DNA of 64,000 bases from an uncultured Cyclobacteriaceae bacterium (lineage in GTDB: Bacteria > Bacteroidota > Bacteroidia > Cytophagales > Cyclobacteriaceae), in assembly GCA_905479015.1 (NCBI GenBank), contig CAJQKV010000012.1, positions 62,001 through 126,000 of the forward strand, read 5' to 3'. The notes under the pieces are model-generated. The model was not told the origin of the DNA. It did not search any database and saw only the letters and a program-made list of their open reading frames with translations. The position numbers were made by a program, and so were the translations under genes. This document shows positions 36,395 through 46,338 of the stretch, in pieces; position 1 is the stretch's first letter, and each line of letters begins with the position of its first letter.

Positions 36395-37489
36395 TTAAAA
36401 ATAATTTATTGGATTTGTATTTACCTCAGATAAACGAACTGCAATATTAGTGAATTTTTCATTTAAAAAATCACATAACAATTGCTTTGTGAATACTTCG
36501 CTTTCATAATGTCCAATATCGGCAATGGTTATCCGACCATCGGCTTCAAAAAAGTCATGATATTTAAAGTCGGCGCTGATGAAAATATCGGCCCCCAATG
36601 CACAAGCATCATTAAGCAAAAAGCCCCCTGAGCCACCACAAACAGCAATTTTTTCCACAGTTTTTCCTATTAAGGGTGTATGTCGAATATGTTTTAGGTC
36701 CATTGAGGACTTGAGATGATCAAGAAAATCTATGATCGGCATAGGATTTAATAATTGACCTATTAAACCAGCCCCTAAATTTTCTTGGTTATTTTCTAAT
36801 GAAGTTAAATAGTAGGCAACTTCCTCATAAGGATGTGCGGACCTGAGCGCAGATAAGACGATATCTTTTTTATGACGGGGTAAAATCATTTCAATTCTAC
36901 TTTCTTTTACAGATTCAAGTTTATCTAAGCTACCCAAGGTAGGGTTTGCACCTGCTGCAGGCTTAAAAACACCTTCTCCTGTGACATTAAAACTGCATTC
37001 TTTATAATTGCCGATATGACCCGCTCCCGCTTGATGTAGTGCACTGAGTATCTTGGATTTGTGTTCAATGGGGACAAAGGTTACCAGCTTGTATAGCGTG
37101 CGCACCATGGGACGAAGAACTTGTCTGTGTGTTAATTTAAGTCTTTGGGCAATCATGCCATTAACTCCATGCATGACATTATCTAAATTTGTATGGATGG
37201 CATATATAGCCAAATCATTTTTTATGGCTTTAATCAAACACCTATTTACCCAATGATTTCCAGACAGTTTTTTAACGCCCTTAAATACGATGGGATGGTG
37301 AGAGATGATCATATTGCATTGGTTCTCTAATGCTTCCTCTATGACTGATTCGGTGAGGTCGAGAGAGATCAGACAGCCCTTAATGGGCATTTCTTCATCA
37401 CCAACGATGAGACCCGAGTTGTCATAAGATTCTTGAAAAGGCAGTGGAGCCCATTCTTGTAAGCTTTTCGTAATATCTTTGACCCTCAT
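36395..37489 (-). CDS. Nif3-like dinuclear metal-centre protein
   Basis: This protein, about 364 residues from the ATG at 37489, is of the Nif3/YqfO family, which forms hexamers with a two-metal centre. Metal-binding segments include MIISHHPIVFKGVKK and AIYAIHTNLDNVMHGVN near the N-terminus, and DIGHYESE near the C-terminus. The middle (residues about 110-250) is a YqfO insert domain. The ORF can be extended to 37516, but the ATG I chose begins MRVKDITKSLQEW, the standard start. Function is unclear; a GTP cyclohydrolase-related role has been proposed for relatives. It pairs with the zinc-ribbon gene and is divergent from lpxK. Confidence 0.92.
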   Translation of the reverse strand: MRVKDITKSLQEWAPLPFQESYDNSGLIVGDEEMPIKGCLISLDLTESVIEEALENQCNMIISHHPIVFKGVKKLSGNHWVNRCLIKAIKNDLAIYAIHTNLDNVMHGVNGMIAQRLKLTHRQVLRPMVRTLYKLVTFVPIEHKSKILSALHQAGAGHIGNYKECSFNVTGEGVFKPAAGANPTLGSLDKLESVKESRIEMILPRHKKDIVLSALRSAHPYEEVAYYLTSLENNQENLGAGLIGQLLNPMPIIDFLDHLKSSMDLKHIRHTPLIGKTVEKIAVCGGSGGFLLNDACALGADIFISADFKYHDFFEADGRITIADIGHYESEVFTKQLLCDFLNEKFTNIAVRLSEVNTNPINYF

Positions 37490-37501
37490 TTGATATGTTT
37501 T

Positions 37502-38533
37502 ATGGCTTGGTGGCAACTTATTTTATTTCCTTTTGCGTTAATATACGATCTTATTACAAGATTTCGCAATCATTTATATAACATTAAACAGAGAACTTCA
37601 ATAAAATTTGAAGCAAATGTCATTGGTGTTGGAAATCTTGAGGTGGGAGGAACGGGTAAGTCGCCCATGATCGATTTTTTGATTCAACATTTTTTGAGTG
37701 AAAACAGGGAAATTGCTACATTGAGTAGGGGTTATGGGAGAAAAACGCATGGGTTTAGATTGGGTAGTTCTTCAGATACGGCCGCAACCTTGGGTGATGA
37801 GCCGATGATCTATCAGAAAAAATATGGGGATCAAATTTCAGTAGCTGTAGCCGAAGCTCGAGCCATTGGCATCCCTTATCTTTTGGCACATAATGACACC
37901 ATTGATGTGATTTTACTTGATGATGCGTATCAGCACCGAACTGTTGAGCCCAGCCTATCAATATTGCTTTCGACATGTAAACGTCCTTTTTTTGACGATT
38001 TTTTGTTACCAACTGGTCGGTTGAGGGAAGCACGTCGAGGGGCACGTCGAGCGGATATCATCTGCTTCACCAAAGCTCCTCTTGATATGAGTGACCATGA
38101 ACAGCAGCAGATGATCGCAAAGACACGAGCGTATAATCCCGACGCACCTATTTTTTTTACCCACATAGCGTATGCACCTCTCATTTCATTTGGAACAGCA
38201 AAGGCCAAACAAAAAGTGATCGGGATTGGAGGAATTGCGGATAATCAGGTATTTGAATCCTACTTAAAATCAAATTTTGAGGTAGTTGAGTTTTATGAAT
38301 TTGCAGACCATCATGATTATAAGACTGATGAGATCAATAAAATTGTCGAGGTTATGGCGCATCATGAGGCCATGCTCGTGACCACTGAAAAAGATTTCAT
38401 CAAACTGGGTGATTTTAAAAATCTAATAGCTAAAAGTTGTTTTTATTTGCCCATTGAAATTAAATTTATCAAAGGTCAGTCGACCTTTTTCAAATTAGTC
38501 GACGATACTATGAAAAAATATCCAAAGTATTGA
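37502..38533 (+). CDS. lpxK: Tetraacyldisaccharide 4'-kinase
   Basis: LpxK phosphorylates the 4' position of the lipid A disaccharide precursor at the inner membrane. The N-terminus (ATG 37502, MAWWQLILFPFALIYD) has the expected single membrane helix. It is followed by the Walker A-like IGVGNLEVGGTGKSPM and the Walker B-like VILLDDAYQHRTV, then ADHHDYKTDE and TTEKDFIKL, which match LpxK. Length is about 343, normal. It runs into the porin gene with a TGATG overlap. It confirms an LPS-bearing Gram-negative envelope. Confidence 0.95.
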   Translation: MAWWQLILFPFALIYDLITRFRNHLYNIKQRTSIKFEANVIGVGNLEVGGTGKSPMIDFLIQHFLSENREIATLSRGYGRKTHGFRLGSSSDTAATLGDEPMIYQKKYGDQISVAVAEARAIGIPYLLAHNDTIDVILLDDAYQHRTVEPSLSILLSTCKRPFFDDFLLPTGRLREARRGARRADIICFTKAPLDMSDHEQQQMIAKTRAYNPDAPIFFTHIAYAPLISFGTAKAKQKVIGIGGIADNQVFESYLKSNFEVVEFYEFADHHDYKTDEINKIVEVMAHHEAMLVTTEKDFIKLGDFKNLIAKSCFYLPIEIKFIKGQSTFFKLVDDTMKKYPKY

Positions 38534-40425
38534 TGTTGAGAATTGTATTTTTAAGGTCAATTTTAATGGTTGCCCTCCTCATAGGGTTACCTTCCTCTAG
38601 TTTTTCACAAATCTTAGATGATTCTACTGTTTTGGTTTATGGCCCCTCAACTTTGAACATAATTCTGGAGGAAAACTTGAAATCCAATGACAAGAGATTG
38701 GTTTTTATTGATACCCTTATCGGAAATTTAGACCGATTTACCGCTTATGGGAGGTCAGATTATAAACTGCAAAATTTGGGAAATATAGGTACGGCGTTAT
38801 TTCCTGTATTTTATGACTTGCCCAATGCCATTGGTGCCCATGCTGGTTACCATGCTTTTGATCCTTTGACTACGCAGCCCGCAGCTATTCAATATTATGA
38901 TACCAAGTCACCTTTCATGAAATTAAATGTAGTATTTGGTGGAAAAAACAGGTCCTTGGCCAACTTTAGTTTTACACAAAACATTCAACCTGATTGGAAT
39001 TTTGGCTTTGAGTATTACCGAAGTACAGCTGATAAACAAATCGGAACCGAAACGATAAACGATAGAAATGTGATCAATACGGTTTTGAATGTACATTCTA
39101 GTTATAGGCATCCCAATAAGCCTTATCAAGTCTTATTTAATCTGATGTCCTTCAACAATGACGTGGATGAAACGGGAGGTTTGTACTTTGATGAGGTAGA
39201 TTCTTTGATAGATAAAGAAGATAAATTTCAGTATGAAAATAATTCTATTTTTCTAGAAAATGCCAAAGTGAAGGATTCAAGACTAACTTTTCATTTGTAC
39301 CAGCAATATGATTTATTTAAAAACTTCCAATTGTATCATCAATTTGATCAAGGGAAGCAAGTAAACTTATTCAGTGATTTTAATGAGAACAACGGAGGAG
39401 GAGGTGATTACAAGGATTATTATGATCAGTTTTTGATTGATCAGGACAGCACTTATCAGAAGTCCAGTTTTCGTACCCTCTCCAATGAGGTAGGTTTGAT
39501 TGGGAAACTGTCTTCTATTTTTTATCGTTTTTATATCAAAAACAGAGTGGTCAATCATGAAGCACTGTATTTTAATCCCATGTCTAGAAAAGTGGAAAAT
39601 TATCTAGGGGGTAGGGTTGATTTTAGATGGAAAGAGATTTTCGAAATACAAGGATCAGCAGAACTCATGCAAACGGGTGAATATAATTTTAAGGGTTCAT
39701 TGAAGAGTGAATTAATTAATTTAGAGTATAAAAGTATGCTTTATCAGCCCTCTTTATTAAAGCAACGCTTTTTTGGCAATCATTATGATTGGGATCATGA
39801 TTTCGACAATGTATTTTCCAATCAAATCAATGGATCCCTGTCTTTGAAATGGTGGCAATTTCAATTCATTCCTAAAATATCGTTAACCACCTATAGCAAC
39901 TATGTTTATTTTGGCCAAGATAAAATGCCAAATGTTGCCGCTGATGCCAATCTGATCAGTCAGCTGGGGGGTGAAATCAATCTTTTTCTTCCTACCAATA
40001 AAACCCTCGGTTATGGTTTTCGTTTTAAAAATGAGGTCATCTTTACCGAAGTTTCAGGTGGCCAAAGCGATGCCTTTAGAATACCTACCACTTTCCTGAA
40101 TATGAAAGCTTATTGGGAGGGAAGTTGGTTTAACCATACGATCCCCGTACAAATTGGTATTGATGTTCATCACAAATCAGCTTATTATGCCAATGCCTAT
40201 GATCCAGTAACCCAACAGTTTTATCTGCAAAATGATGAGAAAATATTTAAAGGATACAGTTATCCAGCCAACCTTTTTTGGAACATGCGGATTGAAAAAG
40301 TTTTTCTCTTTATTAAATCGACCCATGTGAGTCAGCCAAATGACGGTGGATATTTCGTTACGCCAAAATACCCTGGACAGCAGCGGGTACTGGATTTTGG
40401 TTTTAAATGGTTATTTTTTGATTGA
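38533..40425 (+). CDS. Putative outer-membrane porin
   Basis: This protein of about 630 residues starts with a signal peptide (LRSILMVALLIGLPSSSFSQ) followed by a beta-strand-rich body, with repeated aromatic and alternating residues (FQLYHQFDQGKQVNLF; FKWLFFD at the very end). The terminal Phe/Asp fits outer-membrane barrel insertion. It matches the putative porin family of Bacteroidota by length and pattern. No plug or TonB box is seen. It overlaps lpxK by one base and is followed by miaE 3 bp later, so the three form one transcription unit. The transported solute is unknown. Confidence 0.87.
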   Translation: MLRIVFLRSILMVALLIGLPSSSFSQILDDSTVLVYGPSTLNIILEENLKSNDKRLVFIDTLIGNLDRFTAYGRSDYKLQNLGNIGTALFPVFYDLPNAIGAHAGYHAFDPLTTQPAAIQYYDTKSPFMKLNVVFGGKNRSLANFSFTQNIQPDWNFGFEYYRSTADKQIGTETINDRNVINTVLNVHSSYRHPNKPYQVLFNLMSFNNDVDETGGLYFDEVDSLIDKEDKFQYENNSIFLENAKVKDSRLTFHLYQQYDLFKNFQLYHQFDQGKQVNLFSDFNENNGGGGDYKDYYDQFLIDQDSTYQKSSFRTLSNEVGLIGKLSSIFYRFYIKNRVVNHEALYFNPMSRKVENYLGGRVDFRWKEIFEIQGSAELMQTGEYNFKGSLKSELINLEYKSMLYQPSLLKQRFFGNHYDWDHDFDNVFSNQINGSLSLKWWQFQFIPKISLTTYSNYVYFGQDKMPNVAADANLISQLGGEINLFLPTNKTLGYGFRFKNEVIFTEVSGGQSDAFRIPTTFLNMKAYWEGSWFNHTIPVQIGIDVHHKSAYYANAYDPVTQQFYLQNDEKIFKGYSYPANLFWNMRIEKVFLFIKSTHVSQPNDGGYFVTPKYPGQQRVLDFGFKWLFFD

Positions 40426-40428
40426 TTG

Positions 40429-41022
40429 ATGGAAAAAACAACATTGCGCCTAGCGTTGCCTTCAGATCCGAGATGGGTAAACATAGCGGAAAAAAATATC
40501 GAGCATATTTTGGTCGATCATGCCTTTTGCGAACAAAAAGCGGCTTCCTCCTGTATTTCTTTGATTCTACAATATCCTGAAAAAACGGCTTTAGTAGATC
40601 GTTTAACCCCCGTAGTTGCTGAGGAATGGTCACATTTCGAGCGGGTCATCGCGCTTTTACGCAAACGGGGCTATGAGCTGGGATTTCCCAGAAAAGATTT
40701 TTACGTTTCGGAGTTGATGACCGTGCTCAAAAAAGGGGGAAGCAGAGACCAACAGTTGGTTGAAAAATTACTCATGAACGCATTGATTGAGGCACGAAGT
40801 GCCGAGCGCTTTAAGCTGTTATCTCAACACTTGACAGATCCAGAATTAACGAGCTTCTACCATGAATTGATGATCTCTGAGGCAGGACATTATAGAAATT
40901 TCATTGAATTGGCCAAAGTTTACTGGGACCCTGCCAAAGTTGAAATCAGATGGAAAGAGTTTTTATATGAAGAGGCACTGATTATGGAAAATTTAGAGAT
41001 TCGTTCGGATCGATTTCATTAA
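40429..41022 (+). CDS. miaE: tRNA-(ms2io6A)-hydroxylase
   Basis: MiaE is a non-haem diiron monooxygenase that hydroxylates 2-methylthio-N6-isopentenyladenosine at tRNA position 37. From ATG 40429 it is about 197 residues. The ferritin-like four-helix bundle supplies iron ligands in HAFCEQKAASS, VAEEWSHFERV (ExxH), IEARSAERF and SEAGHYRNF (ExxH). Length and spacing match the family. The ligand set is complete. Its gene is 3 bp after the porin gene. It acts in the cytoplasm on tRNAs with adenine at position 37. Confidence 0.95.
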   Translation: MEKTTLRLALPSDPRWVNIAEKNIEHILVDHAFCEQKAASSCISLILQYPEKTALVDRLTPVVAEEWSHFERVIALLRKRGYELGFPRKDFYVSELMTVLKKGGSRDQQLVEKLLMNALIEARSAERFKLLSQHLTDPELTSFYHELMISEAGHYRNFIELAKVYWDPAKVEIRWKEFLYEEALIMENLEIRSDRFH

Positions 41023-41082
41023 TGGGATAAAATAATAGGCAATAATTTTTGTTTTTTTTTAATGATAATATCCAAAAAAAAC

Positions 41083-42345
41083 TCAGGTTTTTTGTTTCTT
41101 TTTCTTGGCTGCTGGGAATAAAATATTGTTTAATATCAAGCGATAACCTGCCGAATTTGGATGCAGATTCAAATCCGTAGGCTCTTCGTTGACATAATGT
41201 TGATAATCTTCTGGATCGTGGCCTCCATAGAAGGTAAAAAACCCTTTTTCTATCACCCCATGAATGTAGCGCGCCTCATCCAATTGCTTGGTTTCACCCA
41301 AAACCAACACATCTCCTTTGATTAAATCTTTTTTGAATCCTGTAGTCTGCCCCATAAAACTGTGAATGATTTTTTCATGATTTTGAGTGAGCATGGTAGG
41401 TATTGGGTCCCATTTTGCTGAAAATTGAAACAAGGTGAAATAATCATTTTGCTCATTCAAGCCTCTACTTTGGGGTGAATTATCAATGTTTGAAAACTCA
41501 TATTCGTAAGGATTTCTCACCAATTGAAAATTTTCAAAAGCAAAAGTTCTTTCAAAATCTAATTTTGACTGGGCCGTAGGATCCATGGGATCACCATCGT
41601 ACATTTTTTCACAAATATCCAATCCTTCAGCGGCAAGGGCAATGTCATACGTATCCGTTGCTGAGCACATGGCAAATAAGAAGCCGCCGCTGGCCACATA
41701 AGACTTGATTCGTTTGGCGATGGCTAATTTCAACAATGAAACTTTTCCATAGCCATGTTTTTGAGCACTTGCTTCAAATTCATTTTGTTGTTGCTGATAC
41801 CAAGGCATGTGCTTATAGTTTTTATAAAACCTCCCATATTGACCTGTAAAATCTTCGTGATGCAGATGTAGCCAATCATATCTTATCAACTCATTGTACA
41901 TAATTTCGTCATCAAAAATGATTTCATAGGGAATTTCAGCATAGGATAAAACCAGCGTGACCGCATCATCCCAGGGTTGTTTGCTTTTGGGAGAATAGAC
42001 CGCAATTTTGGGATATTGTTCAAGCTTCATCACGTCCATATTCGAGGAGGGCGAAGCGATTTCTTCAAATAATTGATTTACTTGTGCATCCGAAATAACT
42101 TCAAAACTTACATTTCTTATCAGACATTCATTTTGTATGAGTGGGCTGTGAGGGACTAAAAAACTGCCTCCGCGATAGTTTAAGAGCCAATCAACGGGCA
42201 CTTCTTTGGTAAGGGCCCAATAAGTGATGCCATAAGCTTTGAGGTGGTCTGTTTGTGAGGCATCCATGGGCATTAAGAGATAAGCGCCTTTTACATTTAA
42301 GCTCAAGAAAACCCCTATCAAAAAGGGGAAAAATAGATTTTTCAT
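41083..42345 (-). CDS. GATase-like protein commonly named asparagine synthetase B (signal peptide, no AsnB domains)
   Basis: This 420-residue protein begins with a signal peptide (FFPFLIGVFLSLNVKGA) and is rich in His/Asp-containing loops. A late-middle segment, GGFLFAMCSATDTYDIALAAEG, resembles a class I glutamine amidotransferase elbow with Cys, and YDWLHLHHEDFTG lies before it. It has neither the N-terminal Cys nor the ATP-pyrophosphatase loop of true AsnB, so the usual database name is misleading. Homologous proteins are common in Bacteroidota. It is probably periplasmic. The substrate is unknown. It stands alone between miaE and the MacB-like gene. Confidence 0.8.
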   Translation of the reverse strand: MKNLFFPFLIGVFLSLNVKGAYLLMPMDASQTDHLKAYGITYWALTKEVPVDWLLNYRGGSFLVPHSPLIQNECLIRNVSFEVISDAQVNQLFEEIASPSSNMDVMKLEQYPKIAVYSPKSKQPWDDAVTLVLSYAEIPYEIIFDDEIMYNELIRYDWLHLHHEDFTGQYGRFYKNYKHMPWYQQQQNEFEASAQKHGYGKVSLLKLAIAKRIKSYVASGGFLFAMCSATDTYDIALAAEGLDICEKMYDGDPMDPTAQSKLDFERTFAFENFQLVRNPYEYEFSNIDNSPQSRGLNEQNDYFTLFQFSAKWDPIPTMLTQNHEKIIHSFMGQTTGFKKDLIKGDVLVLGETKQLDEARYIHGVIEKGFFTFYGGHDPEDYQHYVNEEPTDLNLHPNSAGYRLILNNILFPAAKKKKQKT

Positions 42346-42443
42346 AAGAGTTTTGTCAATATTCTAAACGCGAGTGTCCATATTACGTATACCAAAGAGT
42401 AGTGATCAAATTTAGCACATGATATCTGTTTGTTGTTAATATT

Positions 42444-43679
42444 ATGAATATTTTAGAAAATATAGGGGAGGGTCTTAACGCGATCAAAGCAAATAAATTA
42501 CGTACGATTTTAACGGCTTCTATTATCGCCATTGGTATTACTTCTTTGGTAGGTATTCTCACAGCGATTGATGCGATAAAAGGATCGGTGGAGGATAGCT
42601 TTTCTAATCTAGGCTCCAAAACTTATACGATCACTGATAAAAGATTAAGGGGTTCTACCGGAGGAAAAAAATCAAAAATATTTACTAAAATCAAATTTGA
42701 AGAGTTTCAAAAGTTTAAAAATAAGTTTGAAAAATCAGGAATAGTAAGCTTGAGTAGTGTGCTTTCAGGAAATGCCGAGGTCAAACGAGGTTCTAAGGTT
42801 TCCAATCCTAACGTAATGATTCGAGGAACGGATGAGTATTTTTTATCCATTGATGGATATGATCTCAGTGAGGGTAGAAACTTTTCCTCCAATGAAATAC
42901 AAAGTGGTGCTCTTGTGGCTATTATTACTAGTGAGATAAGAACGCTTTTATTCGATGATAATGAAAGTCCTATTGGTAAAAAGATCAATTTTTTTGGAGT
43001 CAGCTGTCGGGTGATTGGGACATTGAAATCTAAAGGATCGGCTTCAAGTAGAGGTAATTTCGATCGGCGCGTGATTGTTCCCTTGAATGCCGCTCGCGTC
43101 ATAGGCTCAGAGCGAAATTTACGTTTTTTAGCCACCGTAGCCATAGATGAGTTTTACGAAGCCGATGAATCGATAGGATTGGCTACAGGACTGATGCGTT
43201 CCATCCGAGGAGATCGACCTATTGATCAAAATTCATTTGAAATTAAAGCCAATCAATCTATTGCTGAAAGGTTAGATGAAATATCCGGATACTTAAAATT
43301 GGGAGGTTTTACCATAGGATTTATTACTTTATTGGGTGCCTCCATTGGATTGATGAATATTATGTTGGTTTCAGTGACTGAGCGAACGCGTGAAATTGGC
43401 CTGAGAAAGGCTCTGGGAGCTACACCAAATAAAATTAGACAGCAATTCTTGATTGAAGCCTTAGTGATTTGTCAAATGGGAGGCATTGGAGGGATTATCA
43501 TGGGCATAGGGATTGGTAATTTAATTGCTAAGCTTATTGGGTCCAATTCCTTCATTATTCCTTGGGTTTGGGTCCTCTTTGGTGTGGTTACCAGCATGAT
43601 TGTCGGGCTTATGTCGGGCTATATACCTGCCCACAAAGCCTCCAAACTTGATCCCATCGATTCCCTAAGGTTTGAATAG
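42444..43679 (+). CDS. MacB/FtsX-like ABC transporter permease
   Basis: This 411-residue permease has the MacB layout: an N-terminal helix (residues about 20-40) after MNILENIGEGLNAIKANKLRT, a large periplasmic MacB-type domain (about 45-270) and three C-terminal FtsX helices (about 285-400) with the conserved TERTREIGLRKALGATPNKIR segment. It should pair with an ATPase and a membrane-fusion protein, but neither is adjacent. These permeases move lipoproteins, peptides or antimicrobial substrates, or transmit force, without passage of solute through the membrane. The partners are probably encoded elsewhere. Confidence 0.92.
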   Translation: MNILENIGEGLNAIKANKLRTILTASIIAIGITSLVGILTAIDAIKGSVEDSFSNLGSKTYTITDKRLRGSTGGKKSKIFTKIKFEEFQKFKNKFEKSGIVSLSSVLSGNAEVKRGSKVSNPNVMIRGTDEYFLSIDGYDLSEGRNFSSNEIQSGALVAIITSEIRTLLFDDNESPIGKKINFFGVSCRVIGTLKSKGSASSRGNFDRRVIVPLNAARVIGSERNLRFLATVAIDEFYEADESIGLATGLMRSIRGDRPIDQNSFEIKANQSIAERLDEISGYLKLGGFTIGFITLLGASIGLMNIMLVSVTERTREIGLRKALGATPNKIRQQFLIEALVICQMGGIGGIIMGIGIGNLIAKLIGSNSFIIPWVWVLFGVVTSMIVGLMSGYIPAHKASKLDPIDSLRFE

Positions 43680-43730
43680 GGCGATGCTTCAACCATGCAA
43701 TGACTGGGTAGCCTGCTTTGAAGGGCTCTG

Positions 43731-44078
43731 TTAATTGATAATCATGATTTCTTTGGCGGCCCCAATTGCATTGAAACGAATACTTAATTCAATGGTATTT
43801 TCACAATTCAATTGATAAAAAAAGAATTTTCTATTTCTTTTATCTAAGCGCTGTTTCGTGGGACTGCCCAAAAGGGCAATGATTTCATTTTGATTGGATC
43901 CCAGTACGATATCTTTTTGATTGATCAAGAGGGGTGCGCCTTGCGCCGCGCGATAATTACGGCACTCAACGAGATCCTCATCCCACTGGTCTTGATCGAA
44001 GCCCGTTACCTTGGGAGCTGGATAACAAGAACATAAAACAATAATTAAACAAGTGAAATATTTGAATGTAGTGGACAT
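43731..44078 (-). CDS. Small lipoprotein with BamE/SmpA-like pattern
   Basis: This 115-residue protein has a signal ending in a lipobox (IIVLCSC), so it is a predicted lipoprotein. The mature part contains QKDIVLGSNQNEIIALLGSPTKQRLDKRNRKFFFYQL, which resembles the helix-helix-strand pattern of BamE/SmpA-fold proteins. I do not recognise a specific orthologue. It lies downstream of the S9 peptidase gene in the same direction (66 bp) and could share its transcript. It may help envelope assembly, but that is inference from the fold pattern. Confidence 0.7.
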   Translation of the reverse strand: MSTTFKYFTCLIIVLCSCYPAPKVTGFDQDQWDEDLVECRNYRAAQGAPLLINQKDIVLGSNQNEIIALLGSPTKQRLDKRNRKFFFYQLNCENTIELSIRFNAIGAAKEIMIIN

Positions 44079-44144
44079 ATTGACTATTTACTGGTTATCG
44101 GGTTATGAGGTATATCTGGATTGATCCTTGTATTTGGACAGACA

Positions 44145-46313
44145 TTATTCATTGATATCTTCCAAGGAAAGCAAAAAAGCATATTGCAAGGCCACGTTCT
44201 CATACCTGCGGTATCTTCCTGAGGCACCGCCATGCCCTGCGTCCATATTGGTTTGGAGTAACAATAAATTTTCGTCGGTTTTATAGGTACGAAGCTTGGC
44301 AACCCACTTGGCAGGTTCCCAATATTGTACCTGTGAGTCGAAATAACCCGTAGTTACCAGTAGGTTGGGATAAGCTTGTGCCCGCACTTGATCATAGGGC
44401 GAATAAGAATGCATATATTCATAAGATTCAAGATTTTTAGGATTGCCCCATTCATTGAACTCGGCAGTGGTAAGGGGAATCGACTCATCCATCATGGTCG
44501 AAATTACATCAACGAAGGGTACCGCGGCAATCACTCCATTAAATTGCTCGGGCGCCATATTGATAACGGCACCCATCAACAAGCCACCTGCACTTCCTCC
44601 TTGTGCATAGAGGTGTTCAGCTGAGGTATAACCCTCATTAGATAAATAAGAGGCACAATCAATGAAATCATGAAATGTGTTTTTCTTTTTGAACATCCTA
44701 CCTTCTTCATACCATTTTCGACCCATTTCCTGGCCACCCCTGACGTGGGCAATGGCATATATAAAACCTCTATCCAATAAACTGAGTCTTATAGAGTTAA
44801 ACCAAGGGTCGGTAGAATTCCCATAAGAGCCGTAGGCATAAAGGAGTAAAGGGTTTTGGTCACTTTTGACCAATCCTTTTTTATAAACCAGTGAAATAGG
44901 TATCTGAGTACCATCTCTTCCTTCTGCAAACAATCTTTCTGTCGTGTATTTGGAAGGCTCATGTCCCCCCATGACTTGGGTCTCCTTGAGAATTGTTTTG
45001 CTCCGCTCATTCATATCATACTCAAAAGTCGTATTGGGCGTGGTCAGCGAAGCATAAATGAATCTAAGTTTTGTCGTATTGAATTCAGTATTGGTGGTGG
45101 GGTAAACAACATAGGCGGGTTCATCAAAAGAAACCTCATGATGATTTCCTGTTTTTTGATGGATCACCTTGAGGGAAGTAAGTGCATTGGATCTTTGAGA
45201 AATCACCAAATGTTCACTAAATACTTGAATGGAACTTAACAAGGTATCTGGATTGTTTGGGATCAACGCAGACCAATTTTTAAGATCGGTAGCCTCTTGA
45301 GAAGTTTCCATCAACCTAAAATTCTGTGCTTCCCAATTGGTAAGGACGTAGAACTTGTCTTCAAAATGCTCAATCGAATATTCGTGTGGTCCATTTCTCG
45401 GAGTAAATTGACGGAAGGTACCCGTGGGTTCATGGGCGGAAAGGATGTGATAATCTTTGATCAGCGTACTTTGACAAGAGATCACAATATAATCATCTGA
45501 TTTTGATTTTTTAACACTGATATAAAAAGAAGGGTCCTGCTCATGATACATCATGACATCTTCTTTCTGATCTGTTTTCAACTGATGCCTCCAAATTTTC
45601 TCAGACAAGAGCGTAACATCATTTTTCGTTGTATAATAAAAGGTGAGATTGTCATTGGACCAAGCACCTCCAGGCTCTGTATTGGTTATTTCATCCTCCA
45701 ATAATATACCCGTCTCAAGATTTAAAAATTTATAGGTGTACACCCTTCGGCTGAGGGTATCAACAGCGTAGGCCAATATATTGTTGTCTTTACTAATGCG
45801 AAGCCCGCCAACCGCATAGTAGTTATATCCTTGGGCCAATTGATTGACATTTAGTATGATAGATTCTGCGGCATCTAGGCTGCCTTTCTTGCGACAATAA
45901 ATGGGATATTCTTGGGCTTCTTCAAAACGGGTATAATACCAAAAACCATTTTTGAGATAGGGTACAGAGGCATCATCTTTTTGAATTCTCCCAGTCATTT
46001 CTTCAAATAGCTTTTGTTGCAAGCTGTCTGTGGGTTTCATGATCTCGCTGGTATAGGTGTTTTCATCTTCAAGGTATTGAACGACCTTTTTTGTTTGGAT
46101 ATCAGGATCAGTAGCTATTTTTTGCTGGTCAGTGAGCCGCATCCAAAAATAAGGATCCACACGGGTGTTTCCATGTGCTTCTAACAAAGAATCTTTTCTT
46201 TCTGCAATAGGGGGAGCAATCTCTTGGGTCTGCATATCTGTTGTTGGATGGGTATCTTGGCAAGCCAATAAAAGGCTAAAGGCACAGAGGGATAATAATA
46301 TTGATCTTTTCAT
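44145..46313 (-). CDS. S9-family prolyl oligopeptidase (oligopeptidase B type), lipoprotein
   Basis: This 722-residue serine peptidase is of the prolyl oligopeptidase family, oligopeptidase B-like. The signal ends at LLLACQD, a lipobox, so it is probably anchored in the periplasm or outer membrane. The N-terminal half is a seven-bladed propeller (about 70-430) and the C-terminal half the alpha/beta hydrolase. It has GGSAGG with the nucleophile Ser, the charged segment AHVRGGQEMGRKWYEEG, and a catalytic His in AGHGGASGRY. Substrates are short peptides after basic residues in typical members. It follows the azurin gene at 25 bp. Confidence 0.95.
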   Translation of the reverse strand: MKRSILLSLCAFSLLLACQDTHPTTDMQTQEIAPPIAERKDSLLEAHGNTRVDPYFWMRLTDQQKIATDPDIQTKKVVQYLEDENTYTSEIMKPTDSLQQKLFEEMTGRIQKDDASVPYLKNGFWYYTRFEEAQEYPIYCRKKGSLDAAESIILNVNQLAQGYNYYAVGGLRISKDNNILAYAVDTLSRRVYTYKFLNLETGILLEDEITNTEPGGAWSNDNLTFYYTTKNDVTLLSEKIWRHQLKTDQKEDVMMYHEQDPSFYISVKKSKSDDYIVISCQSTLIKDYHILSAHEPTGTFRQFTPRNGPHEYSIEHFEDKFYVLTNWEAQNFRLMETSQEATDLKNWSALIPNNPDTLLSSIQVFSEHLVISQRSNALTSLKVIHQKTGNHHEVSFDEPAYVVYPTTNTEFNTTKLRFIYASLTTPNTTFEYDMNERSKTILKETQVMGGHEPSKYTTERLFAEGRDGTQIPISLVYKKGLVKSDQNPLLLYAYGSYGNSTDPWFNSIRLSLLDRGFIYAIAHVRGGQEMGRKWYEEGRMFKKKNTFHDFIDCASYLSNEGYTSAEHLYAQGGSAGGLLMGAVINMAPEQFNGVIAAVPFVDVISTMMDESIPLTTAEFNEWGNPKNLESYEYMHSYSPYDQVRAQAYPNLLVTTGYFDSQVQYWEPAKWVAKLRTYKTDENLLLLQTNMDAGHGGASGRYRRYENVALQYAFLLSLEDINE

Positions 46314-46338
46314 GACTTAAAGATAAGTAAAGAAAAGA

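Noticed and set aside
42707-43144. 145-aa open frame on the minus strand
   Set aside because: It is antisense to the MacB-like permease.
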